From positions 1 to 64,000 of the forward strand of contig NZ_BDBN01000022.1 of assembly GCF_001613005.1 (NCBI RefSeq): 64,000 bases of DNA, read 5' to 3'. The DNA comes from Nocardia nova NBRC 15556 (GTDB lineage: Bacteria > Actinomycetota > Actinomycetes > Mycobacteriales > Mycobacteriaceae). The notes under the pieces are model-generated. The model made no database searches and was not told the DNA's origin. It saw nothing but the letters and a program-made list of their open reading frames with translations. This document shows positions 25,063-34,682 of this stretch, in pieces (the first letter of the stretch is position 1; every line of letters starts with the position of its first letter). Position numbers and translations under genes: made by a program.

Positions 25063-25965
25063 ATGACCGGACCGAACCGCGGAACACGGCAGGCGGCACC
25101 CGGCACGACGCCGGAGCCGCCCACAGACCACGCCTCGTCCTTGGCCGCGATCGCATCCGCGGTGGCCTGCCCGGAATGTCGTGCGGGCGTCGAGCTCCGG
25201 GATCGTCGCCTGATGTGCGAGGCGGGCCACAGCTTCGACATCGCCAAACAGGGTTACGTCAGCCTGCTGACCGGCGCCGCCACCAAGATGACCGGCGATA
25301 CCGCCGACATGCTGGACGCCCGGGCGCGATTCCAGAGCGCGGGCCATTTCGACCAGATCGCGCGCGCGACGGCCGACGTCGTCGCGGATGGCGCACCGAC
25401 CGGCACGATCCTCGAAATCGGCGCCGGCACCGGTTACTACCTGGCCGCCGGGCTGGAGGCGGCGCCCGACGCGCACGGCATCGCACTCGACGTCTCGAAA
25501 CCGGCGGCGCGCCGGGCCGCTCGCGCCCATTCGCGTGCGGCGTCGATCCTCGCCGACGTCTGGCGGGGGCTGCCGATCCGCGACCGTGCGCTCGACCAAG
25601 TGCTGTGCGTCTTCGCCCCGCGCAATCCGGCCGAGGTCGCGCGGGTGCTGCGCCCCGGCGGCGCCTTCGTCGTCGTCACACCCACGCCGCGCCACTTGGC
25701 CGAACTCATCGCCCCGTTGGACATGGTGGGCGTGCAGACGGACAAGGACGCGCGCCTGACCGACGCGCTGTCCGCGGATTTCCGGCCCGCCGGACGCGTC
25801 ACGGTCGAATACGAGATGACCCTCGATCACGCCGCGATCGCGAATGTGGTCGGCATGGGTCCGTCGGCTCATCACGCCGCCGCATCCCGCGACCACCTGA
25901 TCGCCGGCCTCCCCGAAGCGATGCCGGTGACGGCCTCGGTCACCGTCGCGTCCTACCACCGCTGA
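25063..25965 (+). CDS. RlmA-type 23S rRNA guanine-N1 methyltransferase
   Basis: 300 residues. A zinc finger of the RlmA type spans about residues 34-62 (CPECRAG ... CEAGHSFD, then the conserved KQGYVSLL). The SAM domain has LEIGAGTGYYL and ALDVSKPAARRA, and then the QVLCVFAPRNPAEVARVLRPGG region. RlmA enzymes methylate G745/G748 in helix 35 of 23S rRNA, and some members confer macrolide resistance. Which base is modified here cannot be read. The first 30 residues are a non-conserved Pro/Thr leader, so a later start is possible. Confidence 0.86.
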   Translation: MTGPNRGTRQAAPGTTPEPPTDHASSLAAIASAVACPECRAGVELRDRRLMCEAGHSFDIAKQGYVSLLTGAATKMTGDTADMLDARARFQSAGHFDQIARATADVVADGAPTGTILEIGAGTGYYLAAGLEAAPDAHGIALDVSKPAARRAARAHSRAASILADVWRGLPIRDRALDQVLCVFAPRNPAEVARVLRPGGAFVVVTPTPRHLAELIAPLDMVGVQTDKDARLTDALSADFRPAGRVTVEYEMTLDHAAIANVVGMGPSAHHAAASRDHLIAGLPEAMPVTASVTVASYHR

Positions 25966-25981
25966 CCGGCGGCCACCCTGC

Positions 25982-26851
25982 TCACCGGAAGAAGGCCGCA
26001 ACCCGCTCCCGGTCGGCATAGACGTAGATCTCCGCGATGCGTCCGTTCGTCACCGTGAAAGCGAGCAGCACCCCGGGCTGCCCGTCGAACATGATCACCG
26101 CACCGGCGGCGCCGTTCACCAGCACCGGCCGCACATCCGAGGACGGCCGGGCGAACAGCAGGGCGCGGGTGGCGGTGTCGCGCGGGCCGTGAATTTCCCA
26201 ACCGACTCCCGCACCGGCGTCGGCGCGCAGCACGATCTCCGGGGCCAGCTGCGCCACCAGAGCCTCGAAGTCGCCACGGCGGGCGGCGGCGAAGAACGCC
26301 TCCACCACCGCCCGCTGGTCGGCGAGTTCCCCGTCGGGTGTCGGCGCGGCCCGCAGTCGGCGACGAGCGCGACTGGCCAATTGGCGGGTGGCGGCCGGGG
26401 TCCGGTCCAACAGCGCGGCGATGTGATCGAACGGCACCGCGAAGCTGTCGTGCAGGACGAAGGCGATACGTTCGGCCGGCTCCAGCTGTGACAGCACCAT
26501 CTGCATCGCCAGGCCCACCGAATCCGCCAGCAGCGCTTGCTCTTCCGGCGCCGCGGGACCGTCGGCGGCGACGAGCAGCGGATCCGGCAGCTGGGTGCCG
26601 CTCGGCTGTTCGGGCCGAGACCGTCGGGTGCGCAACAGATCCAGGCAGGTGTGCGCCACAGCCGTGGTGAGCCAGGCATCGAGGTTGCCGACCGTGCGGG
26701 GCGGGCTGCGATGCACGCGCAGCCAGGTCTCCTGGACGGCATCCTCGGCATCGGTCGCCGAGCCGAGCATGTGGTGCGCGAGCGCCCGTAATCGCGGCCG
26801 CTGGTCGTGCAGCCGTTGCAGGGCCTGCTCGCGCTCGCTCACGCCGGTCAC
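25982..26851 (-). CDS. ECF41-type sigma factor (SigJ-like)
   Basis: 289 residues. Region 2 (about 20-85: RALAHHMLGSATDAEDAVQE and WLRVH, DAWLTTAVAHTCLDLLR) and region 4 (about 125-180: LEPAERIAFVLHDSFAVPFD, IAALLDRTPAATRQLASRAR) are followed by a SnoaL-like C-terminal domain (about 195-289). This extension defines the ECF41 group, where it replaces a separate anti-sigma factor and tunes activity. The protein starts at GTG 26851, with GTG 26842 as alternative. ECF41 factors usually control the adjacent oxidoreductase-type gene; here the divergent neighbour is DoxX-like. Confidence 0.88.
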   Translation of the reverse strand: MTGVSEREQALQRLHDQRPRLRALAHHMLGSATDAEDAVQETWLRVHRSPPRTVGNLDAWLTTAVAHTCLDLLRTRRSRPEQPSGTQLPDPLLVAADGPAAPEEQALLADSVGLAMQMVLSQLEPAERIAFVLHDSFAVPFDHIAALLDRTPAATRQLASRARRRLRAAPTPDGELADQRAVVEAFFAAARRGDFEALVAQLAPEIVLRADAGAGVGWEIHGPRDTATRALLFARPSSDVRPVLVNGAAGAVIMFDGQPGVLLAFTVTNGRIAEIYVYADRERVAAFFR

Positions 26852-26872
26852 ATCCTCGCCACGCGCTACGCC
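26846..26872 (+). promoter_or_regulatory. Possible ECF41-type promoter
   Basis: GGTCACA, 16 bases, then CGCC resembles the ECF41 promoter TGTCACA-N16-CGTC with one mismatch in each box. It lies about 60 bases before the DoxX-like start and overlaps the sigma gene start. The match is weak on its own; the genomic context raises it. Confidence 0.28.
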
Positions 26873-26929
26873 GTATCAAGTGTGGCCGTATCAGTGCGAC
26901 CACTCACCATCATCAGCCAGGAGGCAGCC

Positions 26930-27421
26930 ATGCGCAGTCTTTCCCGCTCCGCGCCGGACGGTACGACCACGTCGGCCGGCACCATCGGACGCCTTGCCCG
27001 CCCACCCGTGCTCGCGATCGCCGACGGCCGCTACCGCACCGTCGGTTATCGGGTCGCCACCGCGGCCATTGTCGCCGAGTCCGGGGTGGGCGGCGTCTGG
27101 GATCTCGCCCGCATCCCTTTCGTGACCGATGTGGTCACCCAGCTCGGGTACCCACGCTATTTCCTGGTGTTGCTCGGCGTGTGGAAGATCCCGGCCGCGA
27201 TCGTGCTGGCCGCTCCCCGGCTCCCACTGTGCAAGGAATGGGCTTATGCCGGAACGTTTTTCGTCTACACCGGCGCGATCGCCTCACATCTGGTCACCGG
27301 TTACGCCCGCGCGGAGGTCGGGATTCTGAGCGTCATGACCGCGCTGACCGTCACGTCCTGGGCGCTACGGCCCGCCGACCGTTGCCTGCCCGGCCGTCAA
27401 CCCTTGCGGATGCGGTCGTAG
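26930..27421 (+). CDS. DoxX-like membrane protein
   Basis: About 163 residues with four hydrophobic helices. The DoxX pattern is GYRVATAAIVAESGVGGVWD, then LGYPRYFLVLLGVWKIPAA, a WAYAGTFFVYTGAIASH helix and a last hydrophobic segment. The ATG at 26930 has GGAGG six bases upstream. DoxX-family proteins take part in membrane redox chemistry and thiol stress. It is divergent from the ECF41 sigma gene and its likely target. Its last 25 bases overlap the end of the convergent glgM gene. Confidence 0.8.
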   Translation: MRSLSRSAPDGTTTSAGTIGRLARPPVLAIADGRYRTVGYRVATAAIVAESGVGGVWDLARIPFVTDVVTQLGYPRYFLVLLGVWKIPAAIVLAAPRLPLCKEWAYAGTFFVYTGAIASHLVTGYARAEVGILSVMTALTVTSWALRPADRCLPGRQPLRMRS

Positions 27422-28620
27422 AGGTCGGTCGTGCGGGCGGCGACCTGCGCCCAGCTGAATTCGGCCGTCGCGCGTGCCCGGCCGGCCGCCCCGAACCGCG
27501 CCGCGGTCTCCGCGTCCCCGGCGAGGTCGTTCACCAGGTCGGCGAGGTCTCGTTCGAAGTCGCGCGGCGCCTGCGGGTCGTAATGCGCCAGTCGTCCGGT
27601 CTGCCCGTCGAGAACCACCTCCGGAATCCCGCCGACATCCGAGGCGACCACCGCGGTACCGCAGGCCATCGCCTCCAGATTCACGATCCCGAGCGGCTCG
27701 TACACCGAGGGGCAGATGAAAACGCTTGCGGCGGAAAGGATCTGGCGCACCTGCTCGGTCGGCAACATATCGCGGACCCAGAACACGCCGCCGCGTGTCG
27801 CCGCGAGTTCGCGCACCGCCGCGGCCGCCTCGGCCTCCAACTGCGGCGTATCCGGTGCGCCGGCGCACAGCACCAGCTGAATCCCCGGGTCGATATCGCG
27901 CGCCGCGGCGAGCAGGTGGGCGACCCCCTTCTGCCGGGTGATGCGGCCGACGAACGCCGCGATCGGCGCATCGTCGCGTACCCCCAATTCTGCGAGGACA
28001 TCGCGGGCCTCGGGCACCGGCCCGCCCGGGAACCAGGCCCGCGTGTCGATCCCGTTGTGCACGACGTGTACTCGCCCGGGGTCGACGGTCGGGTAGGCAT
28101 CGAGCACATCGTGGCGCATGCCCTCGCTGACCGCGATCACCGCATCGGCATTCTCCATGGCGGTGCGCTCCGACCACGACGACAACCGGTAACCGCCGCC
28201 CAGTTGTTCGGCCTTCCACGGCCGGCGCGGTTCCAGCGAATGCGCGGTGAGGACGTGCGGGATGCCGTACAGACTCGCGGCCAGATGTCCGCCGAGCCCG
28301 GTGTACCAGGTGTGGGAGTGAACCACGTCGACCGCGCCGACGGCATCGGCCATACGCAACTGCGCCGACATCATCTGCAGGGCGGAATTGGCGGCGTAGA
28401 GCATCGGATCGGGCTGATGGACCACCGCATCACCGCGTTCGGCGCCCATGCAGTGCACCGTCACGTCGCACAGCCGGCGCAACTGCGGGACCAGTTCGGT
28501 CACGTGTACTCCGGCCCCGCCGTACACCTCGGGGGGATATTCGCGGGTCAACATCGCGACCCGGAGCCGGTCGGGGTCGGCAGGCGATATCGGCTCGCGG
28601 CCGCCATCCGCGAAACTCAC
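27397..28620 (-). CDS. glgM: Alpha-maltose-1-phosphate synthase / glycogen synthase
   Basis: 407 residues, a GT4 glycosyltransferase. The N-domain has MLTREYPPEVYGGAGVHV and HSHTWY, and the C-domain has AFVGRITRQKG (phosphate-binding Arg/Lys) and the E-x7-E motif in YEPLGIVNLE. The ortholog in M. tuberculosis (Rv1212c, GlgA/GlgM) makes maltose-1-phosphate from ADP-glucose and glucose-1-phosphate for the GlgE glucan pathway. It is divergent from glgC, which supplies the ADP-glucose, with about 100 bases between them. It is cytoplasmic. Confidence 0.92.
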   Translation of the reverse strand: MSFADGGREPISPADPDRLRVAMLTREYPPEVYGGAGVHVTELVPQLRRLCDVTVHCMGAERGDAVVHQPDPMLYAANSALQMMSAQLRMADAVGAVDVVHSHTWYTGLGGHLAASLYGIPHVLTAHSLEPRRPWKAEQLGGGYRLSSWSERTAMENADAVIAVSEGMRHDVLDAYPTVDPGRVHVVHNGIDTRAWFPGGPVPEARDVLAELGVRDDAPIAAFVGRITRQKGVAHLLAAARDIDPGIQLVLCAGAPDTPQLEAEAAAAVRELAATRGGVFWVRDMLPTEQVRQILSAASVFICPSVYEPLGIVNLEAMACGTAVVASDVGGIPEVVLDGQTGRLAHYDPQAPRDFERDLADLVNDLAGDAETAARFGAAGRARATAEFSWAQVAARTTDLYDRIRKG

Positions 28621-28725
28621 CGGTCCAACCTAATCGGTACGCCCCCGCCCCACCACACCTGCCCGGCCACGCCGGAGTGAACCGGCATCGGACACGCCGT
28701 GGCCTGGGACGGTAGGTTGAATTCC

Positions 28726-29940
28726 GTGAGGAGCCAGCCGCACGTACTCGGAGTAGTGCTAGCCGGTGGTGAGGGCAAACGACTCTTTCCCCTCACCAAG
28801 GACCGCGCCAAGCCGGCGGTCCCGTTCGGGGGCGCGTACCGCCTGATCGACTTCGTCCTCTCCAACCTCGTCAACGCCGGTTATCTGCGCATCTGTGTGC
28901 TGACCCAGTACAAATCGCATTCCCTGGACCGGCACATCTCGCAGACCTGGCGGCTGTCCGGCTTCGGCGGCGAATACATCACTCCGGTCCCGGCCCAGCA
29001 GCGGCTGGGACCGCGCTGGTATACCGGCAGCGCCGACGCGATCATGCAGTCGCTGAATCTGATCTACGACGAGGACCCCGACTACATCGTGGTGTTCGGC
29101 GCCGACCACGTCTATCGCATGGATCCCGAACAGATGGTCGCCCATCACATCGATTCCGGTGCGGGGGTGACCGTGGCGGGGATCCGGGTGCCGCGCAGCG
29201 AGGCCAGCGCCTTCGGCTGTATCGATTCCGACGAATCGGGCCGCATCACGCAATTTCTGGAGAAACCGGTCCATCCGCCCGGCACACCCGACGATCCGAA
29301 TATGACCTTCGCCTCGATGGGCAATTACGTCTTCACCACGAAGGTGCTCGTCGACGCGATCCGCGCCGATGCCGACGATGTCGATTCCGATCACGACATG
29401 GGTGGCGACATCATCCCGGCGCTGGTCTCCCAGGGGCAGGCCGGTGTCTACGATTTCGCGCGCAACGACGTTCCCGGTTCCACCGACCGCGACCGCGGCT
29501 ACTGGCGCGACGTCGGGACGATCGACGCCTTCTACGCGGCCCATATGGATCTGGTATCGGTGCACCCGATCTTCAATCTCTACAACAAGCACTGGCCCAT
29601 TCGAGGCACGGCCGAGAATCTGGCACCGGCGAAATTCGCGCAGGGCGGGCTCGCCCAGGAGTGCATCGTGGGCGCGGGCAGCATCCTGTCCGCGGCGACG
29701 GTCCGCAATTCGGTGCTGAGCTCGAATGTGTTCATCGAGGACGGGGCGACCGTGGAGGGCAGTGTGCTCATGCCCGGAGTGCGGATCGGCCGCGGCGCGG
29801 TGGTGCGGCACGCGATCCTGGACAAGAACGTGATGGTCGGCGAGGGCGAGATCATCGGCGTCGATCTGGACCGCGACCGCGAGCGGTTCGCGGTGAGCAA
29901 CGGCGGCGTGGTCACCGTCGGCAAGGGCGTCTGGGTCTGA
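28726..29940 (+). CDS. glgC: Glucose-1-phosphate adenylyltransferase
   Basis: 404 residues from the GTG at 28726, the same length as the mycobacterial enzyme. Motifs: [11 protein letters not shown] (nucleotide binding), [33 protein letters not shown] (sugar phosphate) and a left-handed beta-helix C-domain of hexapeptide repeats. It makes ADP-glucose from ATP and glucose-1-phosphate. An ATG nine codons upstream is possible but the GTG agrees with orthologs. It is paired divergently with glgM. Confidence 0.95.
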   Translation: MRSQPHVLGVVLAGGEGKRLFPLTKDRAKPAVPFGGAYRLIDFVLSNLVNAGYLRICVLTQYKSHSLDRHISQTWRLSGFGGEYITPVPAQQRLGPRWYTGSADAIMQSLNLIYDEDPDYIVVFGADHVYRMDPEQMVAHHIDSGAGVTVAGIRVPRSEASAFGCIDSDESGRITQFLEKPVHPPGTPDDPNMTFASMGNYVFTTKVLVDAIRADADDVDSDHDMGGDIIPALVSQGQAGVYDFARNDVPGSTDRDRGYWRDVGTIDAFYAAHMDLVSVHPIFNLYNKHWPIRGTAENLAPAKFAQGGLAQECIVGAGSILSAATVRNSVLSSNVFIEDGATVEGSVLMPGVRIGRGAVVRHAILDKNVMVGEGEIIGVDLDRDRERFAVSNGGVVTVGKGVWV

Positions 29941-29968
29941 GCCCCCGATGTCGGGGTGAGCAACCGGC

Positions 29969-30217
29969 TCAGCGGCCCGGCATCGGATACTGCGGCGGCG
30001 GGGCCGGTTCGGTGACGCCCGGACTTTCCGGCGTGTAGCAGAACGGCGCACAGGTACCGTGCGGCACTCTCGGATATCTCGACGGATCGTCGAACTTGTC
30101 GTCACTGACCAGCAGCATCACCAGCAGTGCCACGAAGACCGCCGCGCCGAGGCTGACGAGAGCCAGGACCAGCCACCCGCGAGGCGCGACCTCGATCAGG
30201 ATTCCGCGCTCGTACAC
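29969..30217 (-). CDS. Small single-pass membrane protein
   Basis: 82 residues. A short cytoplasmic start, one strong transmembrane helix (about 14-38), then an outside segment with two Cys three residues apart in GTCAPFCYTP and a Pro-rich end. The GTG start at 30217 has GGGAGG six bases upstream, which supports a real gene. No family recognised. It is convergent with glgC across 28 bases. The paired Cys could bind metal or form a disulfide. Confidence 0.62.
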   Translation of the reverse strand: MYERGILIEVAPRGWLVLALVSLGAAVFVALLVMLLVSDDKFDDPSRYPRVPHGTCAPFCYTPESPGVTEPAPPPQYPMPGR

Positions 30218-30346
30218 TCCCCGCCTCCCGGTACCGCCGAATTACCCACTGTGCCAATGGTATCGGCAGTCCGGTGGTACCGGCCACGGAAAGTGCCGCC
30301 CGGCGCTCCGGGAGAGGAGCGACCGGGCGGCGAAATACCTTGCGGA

Positions 30347-32005
30347 TCAGCGCAGATCGCGTCGGCGCCAGCCCGCGAGTCCGACCGCGGTGATCACCGC
30401 CGCGAGCACCAGCAGCACGATCACCGGCATCGCGCGGAAGTCCTCCGCCGGCAGTTTCGGCAAATGACCGTAGGGGTTGAGGTCCAGAACCCATTGCGGC
30501 ATACCGGAGATCGAGCCGAGCAGATAGATCGCCACCCCCGCGGTGAACACACCCCACGCCACCGGGGTCCAGCGCGGCAGCAGTCCGAACAGCAGCACGG
30601 TGATCGCGGTGAACACCCACACCGCGGGAATCTGGATCATCGCCGCTTCCAGCGCCTGCGGGAACTTGCCGCCCATATCCGACGCGGCGATCCCGTAGGA
30701 CAGGCCGCCGATCACGCCGGAGGCGAACAGCGCCACCACCGGACCACCGAAGGCGAAGATCAGATGGCTTGCGGCCCAGCGAATTCGGCCGACGGCGCCG
30801 GTGAGCACGGTTTCGGCGCGATCGTCGCTCTCCTCCGCGTACATCCGCAGCGCGGCAGAGATCGAGAAGGCCGCCGCGCCCAGGCCGACCATCGAGAAGG
30901 CGGTGTTCAGGAAGGCCTGTTCCACCCCCTGCGAACCGCCGAGCCGGGCGATGATGTCGCGGACGGTCTGGCTGGAGCCGATCTCGTCGCCGATGCCGTG
31001 AACCACGCTGCCGATGATCAGGCCGTAGAGCGCGAGCCCGACCGTCCACGCCGCCAGAGTGCCGCGCTGCAACCGCCAGGCCAGCCCGAACGGCCCGCTC
31101 AGCAGGGCCGATCCGGCGGTGGGACCGGGCCGGTCGGCGATCAGTCCGGCCCCCATGTCGCGCCGCCGCAGCAGCGTGTAGGCGACCGCGACCAGCACGA
31201 CAGTGGTCACCGCATGCAGCAGCAGCACCCACCAGCGATCGCCCGCGAAGGGGCGGACCTGCAGCGACCAGCCCTGCGGCGACAGCCAGGTCAGGATGTC
31301 GGTCGGACCGTCTCCGGCCCGCGCGTCACCGATGGCGCGCAGGGTGAAGGTCACCGCGAGCACCGCCAGCGCGATGCCGCGGGCCAGCCGGGCACTCGCA
31401 CTCAGCTGCGCGGCGACCGCGGCGACGGCCGCGAAGACGATGCCCGAGGCCCCCAGCGCCGCGCCGAAGGCCAGCGAGCCGTCGAACGGCACTCCCGCCG
31501 AGGCGATGCTCAGCGTCGCGACGATTCCGACCGCCACGCAGGCGGCACAGGTCAGCAGCAGGGTCGCGGTCAGGGCGGCGAAGCGGCCCACCCGAGTCGA
31601 GGCGAGCAGCTCCTCGCGTCCCGTCTCCTCCTCGGCGCGGGTGTGCCGGATGACGGTGAGGATGGTAGCGATGCCGATCAGGGTGTAGAACGCCCCTGCC
31701 TTCCACACGCCGGCCGCACCGATGCTGGTGTTGTAGATCGGGCCGTACAACGCCAGCTGCGCCGGACTGGACAGGATGGTGTGCGCGAAATTCTGCAGAT
31801 CGGCCGGCGACGAGTACAGATTCTTCACGCTGGAGACGTAGACGCTGCCCAGCGGCGCCGAGAGCAGCAGCACCCACAGCGGCAATACGATGCGGTCCCG
31901 CCGCAGATACAGGCGCAGCAGCTGCCCGGTGCCGGTGAAATCCGAGGACCGAGTGGAGCGTTCGGCGAATCCGCCGTGCGGGCGGTCGAGGGTCGCGGTG
32001 GTCAT
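30347..32005 (-). CDS. ABC exporter permease
   Basis: 552 residues with about 12 hydrophobic segments in two related halves, as in the tetronasin-type two-domain permeases of actinobacteria. Its start overlaps the ATPase gene by four bases. Conserved pieces include [15 protein letters not shown] first helix [18 protein letters not shown], the [10 protein letters not shown] amphipathic loop near residue 125, and a second loop [13 protein letters not shown] near residue 390. The M. tuberculosis counterparts Rv1217c-Rv1218c form a multidrug efflux system controlled by Rv1219c. The substrate here is unknown but an export role is likely. Confidence 0.88.
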   Translation of the reverse strand: MTTATLDRPHGGFAERSTRSSDFTGTGQLLRLYLRRDRIVLPLWVLLLSAPLGSVYVSSVKNLYSSPADLQNFAHTILSSPAQLALYGPIYNTSIGAAGVWKAGAFYTLIGIATILTVIRHTRAEEETGREELLASTRVGRFAALTATLLLTCAACVAVGIVATLSIASAGVPFDGSLAFGAALGASGIVFAAVAAVAAQLSASARLARGIALAVLAVTFTLRAIGDARAGDGPTDILTWLSPQGWSLQVRPFAGDRWWVLLLHAVTTVVLVAVAYTLLRRRDMGAGLIADRPGPTAGSALLSGPFGLAWRLQRGTLAAWTVGLALYGLIIGSVVHGIGDEIGSSQTVRDIIARLGGSQGVEQAFLNTAFSMVGLGAAAFSISAALRMYAEESDDRAETVLTGAVGRIRWAASHLIFAFGGPVVALFASGVIGGLSYGIAASDMGGKFPQALEAAMIQIPAVWVFTAITVLLFGLLPRWTPVAWGVFTAGVAIYLLGSISGMPQWVLDLNPYGHLPKLPAEDFRAMPVIVLLVLAAVITAVGLAGWRRRDLR

Positions 32006-32967
32006 TTCGTCGCCTCGCTCAATGCCTGCTCGTCTCGCGACGCGGAGGTGTGCGCGGGTCGCCGGGCATCGGCCGGCGCGTCGCCGTCGAGCGAATAGTG
32101 GCGCAGGAACAGCTCTTCCAGCGTCGGCGGCTGACTCACGAGGCTGCGCACTCCGGCGGCGCCGAGCACCCGGATCAGTTCGCCGAGATGTTCGCTGTCG
32201 ACCTGGCAGTGCAGGGTGTGGTCCTCGATCGTGACGTCCTCGACGCCCGCGATGGCGCCGATATCGCCCGGGTCGCCGATGAGTTCGGCCTTGATGGACG
32301 TGCGGCTGAGATGACGCATCTCGGCCAGAGTGCCGCTCTCGACGGTTTTACCGGCGCGGATGATCGTGACCCGATCGCACAGCGCCTCCACCTCGGAGAG
32401 GATGTGGCTCGACAGCAGCACGGTAGCGCCGCGCTCGGCCGCCTCTCGCGCGCATTCGCGAAAGACCTGTTCCATCAACGGATCCAGGCCCGAGGTCGGT
32501 TCGTCGAGCAACAGCAGTCGCGCGTTCGAGGAGAACGCGGAGACGAGTGCGACCTTCTGCCGGTTGCCTTTGGAGTATGCGCGCGCCTTCTTGCGCGGAT
32601 CGAGTTCGAAACGCTCGATCATCTCGGCGCGGCGCGCGGTATCGATGCCGCCGCGCATCCGCGCCAGCAGATCGATCGTCTCCCCGCCAGACAGCGACGG
32701 CCACAGCGTGACATCGCCCGGAACGTAGGCGATATCGCGATGCAACTCGACCGCATCGGTCCACGGATCGCGCTCGAGCACCCGGGCCTGCCCCGAGGTG
32801 CGCGCCAGGATGCCGAGCAGAATGCGGATGGTGGTCGACTTGCCGGCCCCGTTGGGCCCGAGGAAGCCGTGCACCTCTCCCTCGGCGACCTCGAGGTCGA
32901 GGCCGTCCAGGGCGCGTACCGATCCGAAATGCTTGTGCAGCTTCCGGACCTCGATTGCCGATGACAT
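32002..32967 (-). CDS. ABC exporter ATP-binding protein
   Basis: 321 residues. Walker [10 protein letters not shown], signature YSKGNRQKV (a common variant of LSGGQ), Walker [14 protein letters not shown] and the switch His in SSHILSEVE. The C-terminal extension (about 215-300), with [20 protein letters not shown], is typical of drug-exporter ATPases. The start at 32967 has AAGGAG six bases upstream. It powers the permease encoded next, and both lie downstream of the TetR gene by 24 bases, so the three form one operon. Confidence 0.93.
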   Translation of the reverse strand: MSSAIEVRKLHKHFGSVRALDGLDLEVAEGEVHGFLGPNGAGKSTTIRILLGILARTSGQARVLERDPWTDAVELHRDIAYVPGDVTLWPSLSGGETIDLLARMRGGIDTARRAEMIERFELDPRKKARAYSKGNRQKVALVSAFSSNARLLLLDEPTSGLDPLMEQVFRECAREAAERGATVLLSSHILSEVEALCDRVTIIRAGKTVESGTLAEMRHLSRTSIKAELIGDPGDIGAIAGVEDVTIEDHTLHCQVDSEHLGELIRVLGAAGVRSLVSQPPTLEELFLRHYSLDGDAPADARRPAHTSASRDEQALSEATK

Positions 32968-32991
32968 CGAATCTCCTTGTGAGATAAGGGT

Positions 32992-33645
32992 TCACATTTC
33001 GGCGAGCAACGAGTCGAGCACCGAGGAATCGGCGAACAGGCCGTGGGTGTTGGCCTCGACGGCCGGCAGCATCATCTGGTCGGCATACTCGCGCAACGCT
33101 TTTCGAAAGTCGAGCTTTCCTTCGTGGCGGGCGGCGTAGAGCTGCAGGAAGAAGAAGAATCCGCCGCCGTTCTGCACCGCCAGATAGTTCGCCGTCGCCG
33201 ATACATCCCTGGGCCGGCGCAGGGTGCCGGCCTCGATACCGACCTCGAGATAGGACTCCACGTCCGCGCGCATCTGGTCGAACAGCGAGGTCATCAGCGT
33301 TCCGCCGGCCTGGAAGCTGCGCATCAGATACGCGGTGTAGGGCGCGAACTCCTCGATTTCGGCGAGGGCCTTCAGGGTCGAATTCGGCGAGGGCTGCTGG
33401 ACGTATTCCGTCTTCGCGGCCCGGATGACGGCACGTACGTGCTCGTCACACGCCTCGCGCAGGCCGTCCTTGGAACCGAAGTGGTGATTGACGAGGCCGG
33501 GCGAAACCCCCGCCGCCTTGGCGATGGCCCGCACCCCGACCCCGAATCCCTCTTCGCCGAAGACGCCGATCGCCGCGTCCCGGATCCGGGCGGGCGTGCT
33601 CAGATCCGAGGCGGATCCTTCCGATACGGCTGCTCCCTTAAACAC
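32992..33645 (-). CDS. TetR-family regulator of the ABC exporter
   Basis: 217 residues. The N-terminal HTH is clear: ARIRDAAIGVFGEEGFGVGV, RAIAKAAGVSPGLVNHHFGS, KDGLREACDEH. The ligand-binding domain follows. It is the counterpart of Rv1219c, which represses its efflux operon. The GTG start at 33645 directly follows a -10 element (TATATT read on the minus strand, with GTG seven bases beyond), so the mRNA is probably leaderless. It sits first in the operon, with operator-like repeats over its own promoter. Confidence 0.88.
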   Translation of the reverse strand: MFKGAAVSEGSASDLSTPARIRDAAIGVFGEEGFGVGVRAIAKAAGVSPGLVNHHFGSKDGLREACDEHVRAVIRAAKTEYVQQPSPNSTLKALAEIEEFAPYTAYLMRSFQAGGTLMTSLFDQMRADVESYLEVGIEAGTLRRPRDVSATANYLAVQNGGGFFFFLQLYAARHEGKLDFRKALREYADQMMLPAVEANTHGLFADSSVLDSLLAEM

Positions 33646-33674
33646 ATGTTCAATATACTAAACACTCGTTCAAT
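33640..33674 (-). promoter_or_regulatory. TetR operator repeats over leaderless promoter
   Basis: Two near-identical 15-base units, AAACACATGTTCAAT (33640-33654) and AAACACTCGTTCAAT (33660-33674), with a 20-base period and the minus-strand -10 TATATT between and within them. The unit reads TTGAACNNNTGTTT on the coding strand, a frequent TetR operator form. This predicts autorepression. Confidence 0.65.
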
Positions 33675-33792
33675 CCGCACGCAAGACTCGGCCCGTGACA
33701 AATTTCGGAAGCCGAACGCGCAGGTAGATAGCTTTCAGCGAGCTATTTCCGGAACCGGCTCGATCGAACCGCCGGACCACGGGGAGCGGCGA

Positions 33793-34440
33793 CTAGCCGC
33801 GCGAGGCGCAGAGCAGTCCGTCTCCGACCGGGATCAGCACGCTGGTCAGGGCGGGGTCCTCGGCCACGGCCCGGGTCGCCGCCCGCACCGCCTGGGTCGC
33901 GGCGTCGCGCTGCGCCGGATCGGGCACCCGCCCGCCCAGCAGCGCGTTGTACATCAGCACCGCCCCGCCCTCGCGCAGCAAACGTACGGCCTGCTCGACG
34001 TATTGCGGATGCTCGAGCGGGGCTGCGTCGATGAACACCAGGTCGTAGGCGCCGTCGGCAAGCCGGGGCAGCACGTCCAGAGCGCGGCCGTTGATCAGCC
34101 GGGTGCGCGCGGGCGCGACATCGGCCGCGCGGAAGGCGTCCTTGGCCGCACGCTGATGCTCCGGCTCGGAGTCGATCGTGGTCAGCGTCCCGTCCTCGCG
34201 CATGCCGTCGAGCAGCCACAGGCCGCTGATTCCGGCGCCGGTGCCGACCTCGACCACCGCTCGGGCGCCGAGCAGCTGGGCGTACATGCTGAGCAGCGCT
34301 CCCACCGACGGCGGCACCGGCGCGGCGCCCAGTTCGGTGGCCCGCTCCCGCGCGGCGATGAGGATCTCGTCCTCGACCACGGATTCCTCCACGTAGGCGA
34401 GGTTGCGCTGCAGGGCCGATGCCGCTGGGATGTGGCTCAC
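33793..34440 (-). CDS. Class I O-methyltransferase
   Basis: 215 residues, the same length as Rv1220c. The SAM pocket is [19 protein letters not shown] (about residues 65-83), then [14 protein letters not shown] and [15 protein letters not shown], as in caffeoyl-CoA/catechol-type O-methyltransferases. The GTG at 34440 gives the orthologous length; an in-frame upstream extension crosses the sigE promoter and is unlikely. It is divergent from sigE, as in mycobacteria. The methyl acceptor is unknown. Confidence 0.88.
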   Translation of the reverse strand: MSHIPAASALQRNLAYVEESVVEDEILIAARERATELGAAPVPPSVGALLSMYAQLLGARAVVEVGTGAGISGLWLLDGMREDGTLTTIDSEPEHQRAAKDAFRAADVAPARTRLINGRALDVLPRLADGAYDLVFIDAAPLEHPQYVEQAVRLLREGGAVLMYNALLGGRVPDPAQRDAATQAVRAATRAVAEDPALTSVLIPVGDGLLCASRG

Positions 34441-34589
34441 GAATATGAGGCTAACGGCGTGGCTGTCCGGTTGCGCTACGACGGCCGGTGTTTTTCTCAG
34501 GTGTCCCTCAGCCTCCCCATACCACCGGCACATCGGGAACCGCCAGAGTATTGACCAAGCAAGGGCCGGCCGACCGCCGGACGGCGCCC

Positions 34590-34616
34590 GGGAACACCGG
34601 ACTCGGGTCCGGGGTT
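34590..34616 (+). promoter_or_regulatory. SigE/SigH-type promoter before sigE
   Basis: GGGAACAC, 15 bases, then GGTT matches the mycobacterial extracytoplasmic sigma consensus GGGAACYA-N15/16-CGTT closely. The predicted start of transcription near 34622 leaves a leader of about 60 bases before the proposed sigE start. The spacer contains the inverted repeat CCGGAC-N4-GTCCGG. This suggests stress-induced, possibly self-activated, expression. Confidence 0.6.
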
Positions 34617-34682
34617 GTACCCGGTACGCGACGACCACCAGTCGTCGTGCGCCTTCCACGGTCCCGAGTAGGAGGTCACCCC

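Noticed and set aside
30059..32098. 679-codon plus-strand frame over the ABC permease
   Set aside because: Composition is typical of a shadow frame; the minus strand encodes a recognisable permease.
34488..34682. Long N-terminal extension of SigE
   Set aside because: It would cross the stress promoter and the ribosome site at 34671, and its residues are not conserved.
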